Part shown: piece by piece, positions 17,719 through 26,972 of the stretch | Position numbering within the stretch: the stretch's first letter is position 1 | Layout of the letters: the number at the start of each line of letters is the position of its first letter | From: Arenibacter certesii DSM 19833 | GTDB lineage: Bacteria > Bacteroidota > Bacteroidia > Flavobacteriales > Flavobacteriaceae | Length of the DNA: 64,000 nt | Assembly: GCF_000429545.1 (NCBI RefSeq) | Contig: NZ_AUCB01000005.1 | Location: 62,001 to 126,000, forward strand | Reading direction: 5' to 3' | The notes under the pieces: generated by a model | Database searches by the model: none | What the model saw: the letters and a program-made list of their open reading frames with translations, nothing else | What the model was told of the DNA's origin: nothing | Translations under genes and position numbers: made by a program

Positions 17719-18594
17719 ATGCAAAACTATCCAACTCTTATACTGTTCTGTCTATTAGGTTTACTATTTACACAGTGTAGTACTGTGAAATCTGTTGCCC
17801 AGCAAGATGATGACGGCTGGGCAGAAATGTTTAACGGAAAGGACATAGAAGATTGGACTACCAAGATTCACCATTATGAAGTTGGTGACAATTATGGCGA
17901 CACCTTTAGAGTTGAGGATGGTATTATTAAAGTGCGATATGATAAATATGAAGGCGACTTTAATGAAAGATATGGCCATCTATTTTACAATACACCCTAT
18001 TCTTATTACCATTTAATAATTGAATATAGGTTTGTAGGGGAGTTACATCCAGGTGCTCCCGGCTATACCATAAAAAACAGTGGAGTTATGTTTCACTCCC
18101 AAGATCCAAATACCATCCTAAAGGAACAAGATTGGCCCATATCTGTAGAAATGCAATTTTTAGCAGGCTTGGAGGAAGGCAAATCTCGTCCTACAGGAAA
18201 TATGTGTTCCCCAGGAACGGATGTGGTCTATGAAGGAAAAATAGACCCTCGCCATTGTATAAATTCAACTTCCAAAACCTATTATGGAGATCAATGGGTA
18301 CGTGCAGAAGCCATTGTTTTAGGTAGTTCTTTAGTGACGCACATAGTTAACGGGGAAAAAGTATTAGAATATTCCAATCCACAAATTGGAGGTGGAGTGG
18401 CCAATAGATACGACCCGGCAATTAAAATAGATGGAAAATTGTTGAAAGAGGGGTTTATTGGGTTACAATCTGAAGGTCAGCCCATAGATTTTAGGAAAGT
18501 ATCCATTAAAAATCTTAAAGGTTGTATGGATCCAAAAGCTAAAAATTATAAGAGTTACTATATAGAGCCCGATGCAGAGAACTGCAAATACTAA
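17719..18594 (+). CDS. DUF1080 (3-keto-disaccharide hydrolase) family lipoprotein with Cys-bracketed tail
   Basis: 291 residues. Lipoprotein signal ends at LFTQC (Cys20). The DUF1080 domain (about 32-265) shows MFNGKDIEDW, FRVEDGIIKVRY, SGVMFHSQDP, VEMQFLAG and GFIGLQSEGQPIDFRKVSIKNL. This concanavalin-like fold is known for hydrolysis of 3-keto glycosides. The last 25 residues form an extra tail, GCMDPKAKNY then a second Cys in AENCKY, which matches the short GCxDPxAxNY repeats common at C-termini of secreted Bacteroidota proteins. It stands alone and is convergent with the cytochrome peroxidase gene. Confidence 0.8.
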   Translation: MQNYPTLILFCLLGLLFTQCSTVKSVAQQDDDGWAEMFNGKDIEDWTTKIHHYEVGDNYGDTFRVEDGIIKVRYDKYEGDFNERYGHLFYNTPYSYYHLIIEYRFVGELHPGAPGYTIKNSGVMFHSQDPNTILKEQDWPISVEMQFLAGLEEGKSRPTGNMCSPGTDVVYEGKIDPRHCINSTSKTYYGDQWVRAEAIVLGSSLVTHIVNGEKVLEYSNPQIGGGVANRYDPAIKIDGKLLKEGFIGLQSEGQPIDFRKVSIKNLKGCMDPKAKNYKSYYIEPDAENCKY

Positions 18595-18622
18595 TTAAAG
18601 ATCACGTCCTTATTTATTATTA

Positions 18623-18638
18623 CACCTAGTGTTAGGTG
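18623..18638. terminator. Hairpin between convergent genes
   Basis: CACCTA-GTGT-TAGGTG, 6-base arms with a 4-base loop, lies between the 3' ends of the DUF1080 gene and the cytochrome peroxidase gene. There is no clear T-run, so a bidirectional terminator role is only likely by position. Confidence 0.4.
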
Positions 18639-18653
18639 AAGGTTAGAATAAAC

Positions 18654-19832
18654 CTAGTGAATGTTGCCCCCTACAGGGAGTCCGCTTGGTACTCTTTCTG
18701 GTATATCCGTATCAAAATCAGGATCGTTAAGCGTGTTTAAAAAGGAAATTATTCTAGACATATCCTTTACACTCAGCCGTAGTTCCCTAACTAATGGATC
18801 AAACATTTCTTTGGATACATTGGGGTTTCTAGTTTTTCCAAAAGAAATATCCTCATAGAACTCCAACACTTGTCTTAGGTCCGGGAAACTACCATTGTGC
18901 ATATAGGGTGCTGTAAACCTTAAATTTCTCAAGGTGGGTGTTCTAAAGGCATAACTACTATCCAAACCGCTATCTGGCACATCTAACTTGCTATTCTCTG
19001 GCACTCCCAAAACATGTAATTTATAATCCGAAAACATAGGACCATTATGACAATTGATGCAGCCAACGGATTTAAAAAGCGCAAAACCTTCCTTTTCCGA
19101 ACTAGAAATAGCATCTAAATCCCCATTCATATACTGATCAAATCGGGAATTATTGGCTATCAATGTTCTTTCAAATGCAGCAATAGCTTTAGCAATATGT
19201 ATGCTATCTATAGAAACATGGTCACCAAATGCCTTATTAAAAAGATCCCTATACTCAGGAATATTTTTAAGTCTTTGTGTGACTTCCTGTAATATCTCCG
19301 ATTTCTCAAAATGATTCCCTCTCATTTCTTCCAGGGTTTTAATGGGTTCCAAAGCTTGATCCTCAAGGCTCTTTATCCGATCATCCCAGAACATGGGCGC
19401 TTCCAAAGGATCATACTCATACTTATCGGTAATACCGTTAAAAGCCGTATTTAGAATAGTTGGGGAGTTACGTTTCATCAAGGGAATGGTATTGGGTGAG
19501 TTAAATACTCTTTTACTACTTAACCCCTTACCATTAGCACCAATGGAAAGATCTAAAAATTCTGCATATCCAGTAGAAGGATGATGGCAACTTGCACAGG
19601 AAACATCCTTTCCCCCCGAGAGAATAGGGTCATAAAATAAGACTTTCCCTAAATATTCCTTATCTGCGGAATTGGGATTGTCGGAAGGGAATCTAATTTC
19701 AGATGGCAATGCGGCTACAGTAGGCATTTGCCTAACAGGCTCAGGATTATTAATGTTCTCAACTTTAGGATTCCCACAGCTTATCCAAAGCATAGGCAAA
19801 ATCAACATATAATTTAAGGTGGCACATTTCAT
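18654..19832 (-). CDS. Di-heme cytochrome c peroxidase (MauG/CCP family) lipoprotein
   Basis: 392 residues. Lipoprotein-type signal (LPMLWISC). Two c-type heme sites are present: CASCHH (Cys79, Cys82, His83) and CINCHN (Cys258, Cys261, His262), as in bacterial cytochrome c peroxidases. Family motifs include LGKVLFYDPILSG, SPTILNTAFN, MFWDDR and FRTPTLRNLRFTAPYMHNG. It should reduce peroxide in the periplasm using electrons from small cytochromes, or oxidise a protein substrate as MauG does. The upstream region has a 16-base direct repeat next to the start codon, and a Crp-type regulator gene lies just upstream on the same strand. Confidence 0.9.
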   Translation of the reverse strand: MKCATLNYMLILPMLWISCGNPKVENINNPEPVRQMPTVAALPSEIRFPSDNPNSADKEYLGKVLFYDPILSGGKDVSCASCHHPSTGYAEFLDLSIGANGKGLSSKRVFNSPNTIPLMKRNSPTILNTAFNGITDKYEYDPLEAPMFWDDRIKSLEDQALEPIKTLEEMRGNHFEKSEILQEVTQRLKNIPEYRDLFNKAFGDHVSIDSIHIAKAIAAFERTLIANNSRFDQYMNGDLDAISSSEKEGFALFKSVGCINCHNGPMFSDYKLHVLGVPENSKLDVPDSGLDSSYAFRTPTLRNLRFTAPYMHNGSFPDLRQVLEFYEDISFGKTRNPNVSKEMFDPLVRELRLSVKDMSRIISFLNTLNDPDFDTDIPERVPSGLPVGGNIH

Positions 19833-19839
19833 CTATTAG

Positions 19840-19877
19840 ATACTTTTCATAAAAATATTAAATACTTTTCATAAAAA
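19840..19877. repeat. Two 16-base direct repeats, 22 bases apart, upstream of the peroxidase gene
   Basis: ATACTTTTCATAAAAA occurs exactly at 19840-19855 and 19862-19877. The 22-base period equals about two helical turns, so both copies face the same side of DNA. They end only eight bases before the start codon of the peroxidase gene (minus strand). They may be tandem regulator sites, perhaps for the neighbouring Crp-family protein, or a local duplication. Confidence 0.55.
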
Positions 19878-19917
19878 CATATATTCTTGGCCCTGTATAA
19901 CTTAAGGTGAAAAGGAA

Positions 19918-20550
19918 CTAAAGTTTTAAAATTTTAATATGGTTCCGGTTAAGTTCTATTTCACCGTCATTTTCCATCTTTTTCAGTAACCTAGAGACCA
20001 CCACTCGGGAAGTGTGCAAGTCGTACGCAATTTCCTGATGCGTTGTATAAACAACATTATTCTGGGTTACCTTGGCTTTATCATGTAAATGTTTAAGTAA
20101 ACGCTCATCCATCTTTAAAAATGCCAAGGAATCTACCGTCTCCATCAACTCCATCATCCTAGAATGATAGCTATCTAAAATAAATCGCTGCCAAGTTTTA
20201 TATTTCCCCATCCAGCTTTCCATATATTCAACGGGAATCATCAGCAATTCGGTGTCCATTTCGGCCATTGCCCTTATTTCGCTCTTTTTACCTCCAAAAC
20301 AGCAAGAAAACGTCATAGCACAGGTATCACCTCGCTCAATAAAATAAAGAAGTAGCTCGTTTCCATCGTCATCTTCTCGCATCACTTTCACGGCACCTTG
20401 CAATAAGAGGGGCATTGTTTGAACATTATCGCCAATATCCATTAATTTTTCGCCTTGCCCTATTTTTTTATAAATACCTACATTTCTAATTTCTTCCAAC
20501 AATTCTTTCTCAAATAGATACCCGTAATAACGATCTAAAGCTTCTATCAT
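19918..20550 (-). CDS. Crp/Fnr-family transcription regulator
   Basis: 210 residues. The N-terminal cyclic-nucleotide-binding-like beta-barrel (about 25-120) includes GDNVQTMPLLLQGAVKV and GDTCAMTFSCC. The C-terminal winged helix (about 150-210) has the recognition helix TSRVVVSRLLKKME. The paired cysteines (Cys-Cys in the TFSCC segment) are typical of this Bacteroidota subgroup, and whether they sense redox state is unknown. It sits 12 bases downstream of the aldose-epimerase-like gene and upstream of the peroxidase gene, which it may control. Confidence 0.85.
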   Translation of the reverse strand: MIEALDRYYGYLFEKELLEEIRNVGIYKKIGQGEKLMDIGDNVQTMPLLLQGAVKVMREDDDGNELLLYFIERGDTCAMTFSCCFGGKKSEIRAMAEMDTELLMIPVEYMESWMGKYKTWQRFILDSYHSRMMELMETVDSLAFLKMDERLLKHLHDKAKVTQNNVVYTTHQEIAYDLHTSRVVVSRLLKKMENDGEIELNRNHIKILKL

Positions 20551-20561
20551 GTTTGTTCTCT

Positions 20562-21341
20562 TTAATTATTGGTCTCGATTATCACTTTGAATATATTTCC
20601 CGAGTTTTTAAGCTTTTGAAAACCAGCATGTAATTGGGACTGCGCCACATTATAAGGGTAAAAAGTGATAGGCTCCAGGCATACCATATTAGACACCTCG
20701 GTCCACAGCATAAAGTGTTCAAAACCTTCGGTCTTAATCGTTAATTTCTTACCATCTGACAAAGTTAAAATGTTACAATCCAAAATGGGAAGCGCCCTAT
20801 TCCCAACGGCCAATATTTGATCTAAAGAAACAGTTTTATTGCCAGCGATAACTACTGGATTGGCCGTATGAAGTTTAAAGGCCGGATGATATCCCAACAT
20901 AAATGGCATGCCTTCTTCTCCTTTTATCTCAAATTGAACGGTTAATCCTCCCTCATTTAGATGATACGATTTCAAGAACTCAAAGCTATAAGGCCAAGAC
21001 AGATGTTCCTCTGTGGATTTGTCTGGGAACTTACTATTCTTTACCTCTGAACCTGCAACATATTTTTTAATAAAGATGGCGCTAGTTTCCGTATGATGGG
21101 CGAGTTCATAGTTTAGTTCACGGAGCAGGCCATGTTGGTCCTGTAATGCCACCCCATTTGCGGTTTCCACTCTAAAATTTGCCGCTTGCGTAGGCCCAAT
21201 TATAGGAAACATCTCCGTGTCCGAATTCCTCCAACCAGGACTCCCTTTTTGGTGAATAAACTCATGACCATCTACATTATATCCCACTAATTCTCCAGAA
21301 TCTATTGTGACCTTTTTTTCGTTTTTTATTAAATTCAGCAT
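20562..21341 (-). CDS. Aldose 1-epimerase-family (galactose mutarotase-like) protein
   Basis: 259 residues. Motifs of the galactose-mutarotase-like beta-sandwich are present: GSPGWRNSDTEMFPIIGP, DQHGLLRE (first catalytic-type His), MLGYHPAF (second His), and a late MVCLEPITFYPYN with the family's Glu. It lacks a signal peptide, so it is cytoplasmic. It probably interconverts anomers of a sugar or sugar phosphate; the sugar cannot be told. It is followed after 11 bases by the Crp-type regulator and probably co-transcribed with it. Confidence 0.8.
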   Translation of the reverse strand: MLNLIKNEKKVTIDSGELVGYNVDGHEFIHQKGSPGWRNSDTEMFPIIGPTQAANFRVETANGVALQDQHGLLRELNYELAHHTETSAIFIKKYVAGSEVKNSKFPDKSTEEHLSWPYSFEFLKSYHLNEGGLTVQFEIKGEEGMPFMLGYHPAFKLHTANPVVIAGNKTVSLDQILAVGNRALPILDCNILTLSDGKKLTIKTEGFEHFMLWTEVSNMVCLEPITFYPYNVAQSQLHAGFQKLKNSGNIFKVIIETNN

Positions 21342-21458
21342 CCTTTTTTATTGTTGTATTAATCTAAATATTATTAAGGCAATTCTATTATTATCACCTC
21401 TTTACATTTTATGGCAAAAGCAGGGCTTAACGATATAAACCATAGCCCTATGGCGATC

Positions 21459-22439
21459 CTATTCCAAGAATCCTATTTCTTTCATCCATTCATCGTTAAA
21501 AATTTTGCCAACATATCTGCTTCCGTGATCGTGAAATAAAACTACCACCACATCGTCTTTAGTAAAATGATTTGCTAATTGCAATACACCTTTTATTGCT
21601 GCTCCTGCAGAATTCCCTAAAAACATAGCTTCCTCCTTGGCTAACCGCCGAGTATAAATTGCCGCATCCTTATCGGTAACCTTTGTAAATCCATCTATAA
21701 TATTAAAATGTACATTTTTTGGTAGAATATCTTCACCTATCCCTTCCGTAGTATAGGGATAAATCTCTTTATCGTCAAAAATACCCGTTTCATGATATTT
21801 CTTAAAAATAGATCCATAGGTATCTACCCCCCAAATCTTAATATTCGGATTCTTTTCCTTTAGATAGGTCCCAACTCCAGAAATGGTTCCTCCGGTACCC
21901 ACACCTACCACAAAATGAGTAATCTTACCCTCGGTTTGCTCCCATATCTCTGGACCAGTACTTAGGTAGTGCGCTTTGTAATTGGAGGGATTGTCATATT
22001 GATTTACATACCAAGAATTCGGCGTTTCCTCAGACAACCTTTTCGCCGTTGAATAATAACTTTTTGGGTCTTCTGGGGGAACATTAGTAGGGCATACATA
22101 AACTTCGCTACCCATAGCCCTAAGAATATCTACCTTTTCCTTGGACTGCTTGTCACTAATAACGCAAACCATTTTATATCCTTTGATAATGGCCACCAAC
22201 GCAAGTCCCATGCCCGTATTTCCCGAAGTACTCTCTATAATTGTTCCTCCAGGTTTTAGCAAGCCCGAAGTTTCTGCATCCTCAACCATCTGAAGTGCCA
22301 TTCTATCCTTCACAGAATTACCAGGATTAAATGTCTCATATTTAGCAATTACCAAGCAAGGCAAAGCTGCCGTTATACGGTTTAATTTAATCAGGGGCGT
22401 ATTCCCTATTGTTCCAAGTATATTCTCCGAGTACTCCAT
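21459..22439 (-). CDS. PLP-dependent cysteine synthase / cystathionine beta-synthase-like enzyme
   Basis: 326 residues. The fold-type II PLP site is clear: NPGNSVKDR with Lys44 as the PLP lysine, STSGNTGMGLA (substrate/phosphate loop) and GVGTGGTISGVG (PLP phosphate loop). The length and motifs match CysK/CysM and the short CBS-like enzymes that lack a heme or CBS regulatory domain. It could make cysteine from O-acetylserine or cystathionine from serine and homocysteine. It is monocistronic by spacing. Confidence 0.85.
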   Translation of the reverse strand: MEYSENILGTIGNTPLIKLNRITAALPCLVIAKYETFNPGNSVKDRMALQMVEDAETSGLLKPGGTIIESTSGNTGMGLALVAIIKGYKMVCVISDKQSKEKVDILRAMGSEVYVCPTNVPPEDPKSYYSTAKRLSEETPNSWYVNQYDNPSNYKAHYLSTGPEIWEQTEGKITHFVVGVGTGGTISGVGTYLKEKNPNIKIWGVDTYGSIFKKYHETGIFDDKEIYPYTTEGIGEDILPKNVHFNIIDGFTKVTDKDAAIYTRRLAKEEAMFLGNSAGAAIKGVLQLANHFTKDDVVVVLFHDHGSRYVGKIFNDEWMKEIGFLE

Positions 22440-22669
22440 ATGCTATAAAGATAATGGATTATTAAAGGAACAACAATTTACCTTATTTTGGATTAATATA
22501 TAATCATTCCTTTTTAAAGACAATTATGTAGTTGATGTATACCGACAATAAGCATACTCTTACATAAAATCATCATGATAAGACAAAACTGATATAGATT
22601 GATACTATATCACCCCAATACTAATCAGAAAAGCATCGAGGTTTAAATTATTTAGCAATCCTATTAAGT

Positions 22670-23911
22670 TTATTCAAACTTAATGGCCTTAACCGGAGAA
22701 ATTTTAGTAATTACATAGGAAGGAATCAGTAGCATCAACAAACATAAAAACAAGACTCCTATATTTAGCGCCAACACCATCCAAACATCAATATACACCG
22801 GCACATAGTCTATATAATATTCCTTTGGGTTAGGAAACTTCAACATTCGAAATTTATACTGTAGCCCAATAAAACCCAATCCAATAATATTCCCCAAGAG
22901 TAGACCCACCCCTATAAGGTAACTGGCATTGTACAGAAATATTTTTCTGATGCTCCAATTAGAAGAACCTAATGCCTTTAGTATCCCAATCATCTGGGTA
23001 CGTTCTAGAATCAGCACCAAGAGGGCGGTAATCATATTAAAGCCCCCCACTATAATCATAATTCCGATAATGATAGCGATATTTAAATCGAAGAGTCCGA
23101 TCCACTCAAATATTCTAAAATATTTACCTTGAATGGTCTGGGTATCTAGATCGGACAAGGTTTTTCCATAGATCTCTTTTGCTTTGACTTCCATGTCATC
23201 AAAATTATCCAGAAAGATCTCAAAATTACCCACCTCATTATCGGCCCATTTATTCATATGGCGAATATGGCGGATATCGATAAAAATGTAAGATGCATCG
23301 AGTTCCTCAAATCCACTGTCATAAATTCCTGTGATAGTAAATTTACGTTGGTTAGGCATTTTAGATTCGTCGTCCTCCTTAAAAAAGATCGATATAAAAG
23401 TATCGCCTGTTTTAAAATTTAGCCTGTTGGCCAAGACATGTGATATTAGAACCTCATCATTCAACTCCCCTGTATAATCGGGAAGTTTACCATCTATTAA
23501 AAATTCTTTAAAAACCTCCCAATTAAAATCGTTGCCCACTCCTTTGGCAATAATTCCTTCAAAAGTTTCCTCGGTCCTAATTATACCAGCTTTTGCGGCC
23601 ACACCCTGAATGTGCTGTATACCACTGATGTTTTTAAACTCAGGGTAAAATTCCTGCTCTAGAGAAACGGGGACAACGGATACGTCCGAATTATTATTAT
23701 CGTAATTGTAAATCTGGATATGCCCGTTAAATGCAGCAATCTTCTCCCTTATCTTGTGTTTTAATCCTACGCCTGTCGCTATTGCCACCAACATCATTAT
23801 TACACCCAGAGCAATTGCTGCGATTGCAATTTTTATTATTGGAGCAGATATACTAATTTTATGCTCTTTTGCAGTTACTAGCCGCTTGGCAATAAAAAAT
23901 TCTAAATTCAA
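22670..23911 (-). CDS. LolE/LolC-like ABC transporter permease (FtsX family)
   Basis: 413 residues starting at a TTG codon (23911). The N-terminus NLEFFIAKRLVTAKEHK is the usual start in flavobacterial LolE-like proteins, which supports the TTG. One N-terminal membrane helix is followed by a large extracytoplasmic MacB-type domain and three C-terminal helices with the FtsX motif (LERTQMIGILKALGSSNWSIRKIF). It probably belongs to the lipoprotein-releasing system that moves lipoproteins towards the outer membrane. A TATTTTTG box for it lies inside the divergent gene's coding sequence at 23935-23942. Confidence 0.85.
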   Translation of the reverse strand: MNLEFFIAKRLVTAKEHKISISAPIIKIAIAAIALGVIMMLVAIATGVGLKHKIREKIAAFNGHIQIYNYDNNNSDVSVVPVSLEQEFYPEFKNISGIQHIQGVAAKAGIIRTEETFEGIIAKGVGNDFNWEVFKEFLIDGKLPDYTGELNDEVLISHVLANRLNFKTGDTFISIFFKEDDESKMPNQRKFTITGIYDSGFEELDASYIFIDIRHIRHMNKWADNEVGNFEIFLDNFDDMEVKAKEIYGKTLSDLDTQTIQGKYFRIFEWIGLFDLNIAIIIGIMIIVGGFNMITALLVLILERTQMIGILKALGSSNWSIRKIFLYNASYLIGVGLLLGNIIGLGFIGLQYKFRMLKFPNPKEYYIDYVPVYIDVWMVLALNIGVLFLCLLMLLIPSYVITKISPVKAIKFE

Positions 23912-23914
23912 ATT

Positions 23915-25162
23915 ATGGCAGTTTTTTCCGTTTTCAAAAATACAGTTTTATTATTGGTTTTTATAGCTTCTTCTTGTGGAAACCTATCCAAGTCCAACAA
24001 CAAGGATCAAGGTACTAATTTGAGCGCAACAGTCATGGAAACCGATTCACCTATAATTGTAGGCGCTAATAGAACCGAAAAATACCTTCCCCTATTAAAG
24101 GGTAAAAAGGTGGCTGTAGTAGCCAACCAGACCAGTGTTGTTTTTAAAGATCCAGAACATTTGACCTACACCCATATTGTAGATTCCCTAAGATCGTTGG
24201 ACATAGACTTACAACTTGTATTTGCACCAGAGCACGGCTTTCGTGGTGAGGCAGATGCGGGAGAAAAGGTGACGGATGGGAAAGACGAAAAGACGGGCCT
24301 TCCCTTAATCTCTCTGTATGGAAGTAATAGAAAACCATCTAAAGAACAATTGAAAGGTGTAGATGTAGTCCTTTTTGACATACAAGATGTAGGCGTTCGT
24401 TTTTACACCTATATTGCCACTATGCAGCTGGTTATGGAAGCATGTGCCGCAGAAAATATTCCTGTAATTGTACTAGACCGGCCTAATCCAAATGGTCATT
24501 ATGTAGACGGACCAAGCATGGAAACAGAACACAGAGGGTTTTTAGGGATGACAAATATTCCTTTAGTCTATGGGATGACCATTGGAGAATATGCGAATAT
24601 GATTAATAAGGAAGGTATGATGGAGAACAAGGTAATGGCGGACCTTACCGTAATCCCATTAGAAAACTATGACCATTTTAAGGACTACATCCTACCAATT
24701 AGGCCATCCCCTAACCTACCCAACAACACTTCTATTTATCTTTACCCTAGTTTAGGTTTTTTTGAAGGCACCAATATAAATGCTGGCCGAGGTACCGAGT
24801 TTCAATTTCAAAGATACGGGGCTCCATTTTTAGATAGTACCCAGTACAGCTTTAAATATACTCCTAACCCCAATTTTGGCTCTAAAAGCCCAAAACATAA
24901 GGGCAAGGTTTGTTATGGTAAAGACCTATCTCAAATGCCTAAAATGAAATCGGTAGATTTAAACTTTTTATTGGATGCTTATCAAAACAGTACCGATAAA
25001 GAATTATTCTTTCTCACTAGTGGTTTTACTAGGCATGCTGGAACAGAAAAACTACAAAAGCAGATTGAGGCTGGACTCCTACAAGATGAAATAAAAGCGA
25101 CTTGGCAGGAAGACATCAACCACTTTAAAAAAATTAGGGAAAAACACTTACTTTATAATTGA
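23915..25162 (+). CDS. DUF1343 / NamZ-like exo-N-acetylmuramidase (lipoprotein)
   Basis: 415 residues with a lipoprotein signal ending IASSC (Cys21). The DUF1343 core shows GKKVAVVANQTS, LVFAPEHGFRGEADAGEKV, SLYGSNRKPS, DIQDVGVRFYTY and LDRPNPNG. The family founder from Bacillus (YbbC/NamZ) removes N-acetylmuramic acid from the non-reducing end of peptidoglycan fragments, suggesting wall recycling here. The start lies three bases from the divergent LolE-like start, and the last ten bases overlap the convergent hydroxylase gene. Confidence 0.85.
   Translation: MAVFSVFKNTVLLLVFIASSCGNLSKSNNKDQGTNLSATVMETDSPIIVGANRTEKYLPLLKGKKVAVVANQTSVVFKDPEHLTYTHIVDSLRSLDIDLQLVFAPEHGFRGEADAGEKVTDGKDEKTGLPLISLYGSNRKPSKEQLKGVDVVLFDIQDVGVRFYTYIATMQLVMEACAAENIPVIVLDRPNPNGHYVDGPSMETEHRGFLGMTNIPLVYGMTIGEYANMINKEGMMENKVMADLTVIPLENYDHFKDYILPIRPSPNLPNNTSIYLYPSLGFFEGTNINAGRGTEFQFQRYGAPFLDSTQYSFKYTPNPNFGSKSPKHKGKVCYGKDLSQMPKMKSVDLNFLLDAYQNSTDKELFFLTSGFTRHAGTEKLQKQIEAGLLQDEIKATWQEDINHFKKIREKHLLYN
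23935..23942 (-). promoter_or_regulatory. TATTTTTG -7 box for the LolE-like gene
   Basis: TATTTTTG on the minus strand fits the Bacteroidota TAnnTTTG consensus and lies 24 bases before the TTG start. It falls inside the signal-peptide codons of the divergent NamZ-like gene. No clear -33 box was seen. Confidence 0.45.
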
Positions 25163-26004
25163 TTAGTAGCTTTTAGATCCACTTCTTCGGGAGACTTATA
25201 AGTTTTAAAGGGTATTTTCATCAGTACGCCAATATTCGAATTTTCTTTTTCATTAAAGTAAGTATCCACACCGTATACAATATCTTCCTTGGGAAGTTTT
25301 TGGAAGGTTCCAAAGAGTCGGTCCCAAAGAGAGAAGATATTACCATAGTTACTATCGGTATATGGCAATTTATAATGGTGATGTACCTTATGCATATCTG
25401 GTGATACTATAATCCAGCTTAAAACATTATCCATTTTTTTGGGCAATGAGATATTAGCATGGTTAAATTGCGAGAAAATAACTGAAAGGGCCTGATATAT
25501 CATAATTATAGCTACCGGCGCACCAACAATTAAGGTCCCAAAACATGTAAATGCGAATCGGACCACACTTTCTCCTGGATGATGTCTATTGGCCGTGGTA
25601 GTATCTACTTGGTGGTCTGTATGGTGGATAATGTGAAACCCCCATAACAACTTTATTTTATGCTCTACCCAGTGGGCTAGCCATGCAGCCAAGAGATCGA
25701 GCAACATTACGCCAATCAAAATTTTGGCCCATAATGGCAATTCAGGTAACCACTGCAAGATCCCAAAATTATTTGCTATGGTCCAATCACTTGTTTTTAA
25801 CAATAAAAAAGCCAATGGGAAATTTACCAAAACTGTTGTTAGGGTAAAAAAGATATTAACTCCTGCGTGCTTTATTTTCTTGTAATTAAGCTGAAACAAG
25901 GGAATGATATATTCCAGTATCCAAAAAAATGCAATTCCAGAAACTAAAATCAGACTCCTATGAGCTGGCGGGATTGTTTCAAAATAAGTATAAATACTTT
26001 CCAT
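25153..26004 (-). CDS. Sterol desaturase / fatty acid hydroxylase family membrane protein
   Basis: 283 residues with about five hydrophobic segments. The eight-histidine di-iron pattern is present: HWVEHK, HIIHHTDHQ, NRHHPGE and MHKVHHHYKLP. This identifies the membrane-bound fatty acid hydroxylase superfamily, which hydroxylates or desaturates lipids using oxygen. Substrates in Flavobacteria include carotenoids, ornithine lipids and sphinganine-like bases; none can be chosen here. Its 3' end overlaps the NamZ-like gene by ten bases tail to tail. Confidence 0.85.
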   Translation of the reverse strand: MESIYTYFETIPPAHRSLILVSGIAFFWILEYIIPLFQLNYKKIKHAGVNIFFTLTTVLVNFPLAFLLLKTSDWTIANNFGILQWLPELPLWAKILIGVMLLDLLAAWLAHWVEHKIKLLWGFHIIHHTDHQVDTTTANRHHPGESVVRFAFTCFGTLIVGAPVAIIMIYQALSVIFSQFNHANISLPKKMDNVLSWIIVSPDMHKVHHHYKLPYTDSNYGNIFSLWDRLFGTFQKLPKEDIVYGVDTYFNEKENSNIGVLMKIPFKTYKSPEEVDLKATNQL

Positions 26005-26275
26005 GATTTAAAAATACAAAAATTTTATACGGAAATATCAAAACGAAATAATCTCTACTTTGTTGTTTCTGAACTCCGTACGCCAAAGGTTAAACGGACT
26101 CACCTCCTTAAATTTTGCTGGGATAAGTGCCGTCCTCTAAGGAAATCATCTATAAATATAAATTGGAAATATTCTTTTTGGACTGTTTTTGCCGATAATA
26201 CCTTGTAGTCCCCATCATTAATTACAAGGGAATCTAAATCTACAATTGATAGACCAGATAACCAAAAGGATCGGA

Positions 26276-26773
26276 TCACTTATTGGCAAGTAGTTTTTTC
26301 ATCTCTTCAACAATATTATAAGCTGCTGGGCAAATGGCTACATTCTTCATGGTGAGATTACTGATTTGCTGAAACTTTTTTCTATCTGTATGCGGAAATT
26401 CCCTGCATGCTTTTGGCCTTACCTCATAGATGGAACAGTAATTATCTGCCCCTAAAAATGTGCAGGGCACACTTTGCAATACATAATCTTGATCCTCATC
26501 TATCCGCAAGTAAGTCTCCACAAATTTTTGTGGTTTCATCCTATAATGCTTAGCAATACGCTCCACATCGCTATTGGTAAACAAGGGCCCAGTAGTCTTG
26601 CAGCAATTGGCGCATTTTAAACAATCGGTTCTTTGAAATTCCGCCTCATGCAGATCCCGCATCATATAGTCTAATTCCTTTGGTGGCTTTTTACGTAGCT
26701 TGGCAAAGAATTTCTTATTCTCATTTTGTTTTTCTTTGGCCAGTTTTGGCAGTTGTGCTATTATATTATCCAT
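26276..26773 (-). CDS. YkgJ-family cysteine-cluster protein
   Basis: 165 residues. The CxxCxxCC motif occurs in DCLKCANCCK (about 53-62), followed by VPCTFLGADNYCSIYEVRPKAC, giving the full zinc/iron-binding cysteine set of the YkgJ (Fe-S oxidoreductase-like) family. It is cytoplasmic. Biochemical function in this family is poorly known. It stands divergent to the methyltransferase gene with about 200 bases between them. Confidence 0.85.
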   Translation of the reverse strand: MDNIIAQLPKLAKEKQNENKKFFAKLRKKPPKELDYMMRDLHEAEFQRTDCLKCANCCKTTGPLFTNSDVERIAKHYRMKPQKFVETYLRIDEDQDYVLQSVPCTFLGADNYCSIYEVRPKACREFPHTDRKKFQQISNLTMKNVAICPAAYNIVEEMKKLLANK

Positions 26774-26972
26774 TCTGGATTGAATTTATGAGCTATATTA
26801 AAAAGGTCAGTGTAGTTAAACTAGCCTGCTTATGGGATTCCTTCATTTATTAACCACCTTACACCTATCCTTTATAGTAAGAGACCGAAAAAATAAACTC
26901 TTCAAAATTATAAAAAGTCGACCCGAATTACGCATAAAAATCCCACTTTTGTAAACAAATATTAAATTTAGA

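Noticed and set aside
25960-26208. Plus-strand frame of 82 codons overlapping the hydroxylase start
   Set aside because: No start signal, no family pattern; overlaps the start of a real gene on the other strand. Treated as chance.
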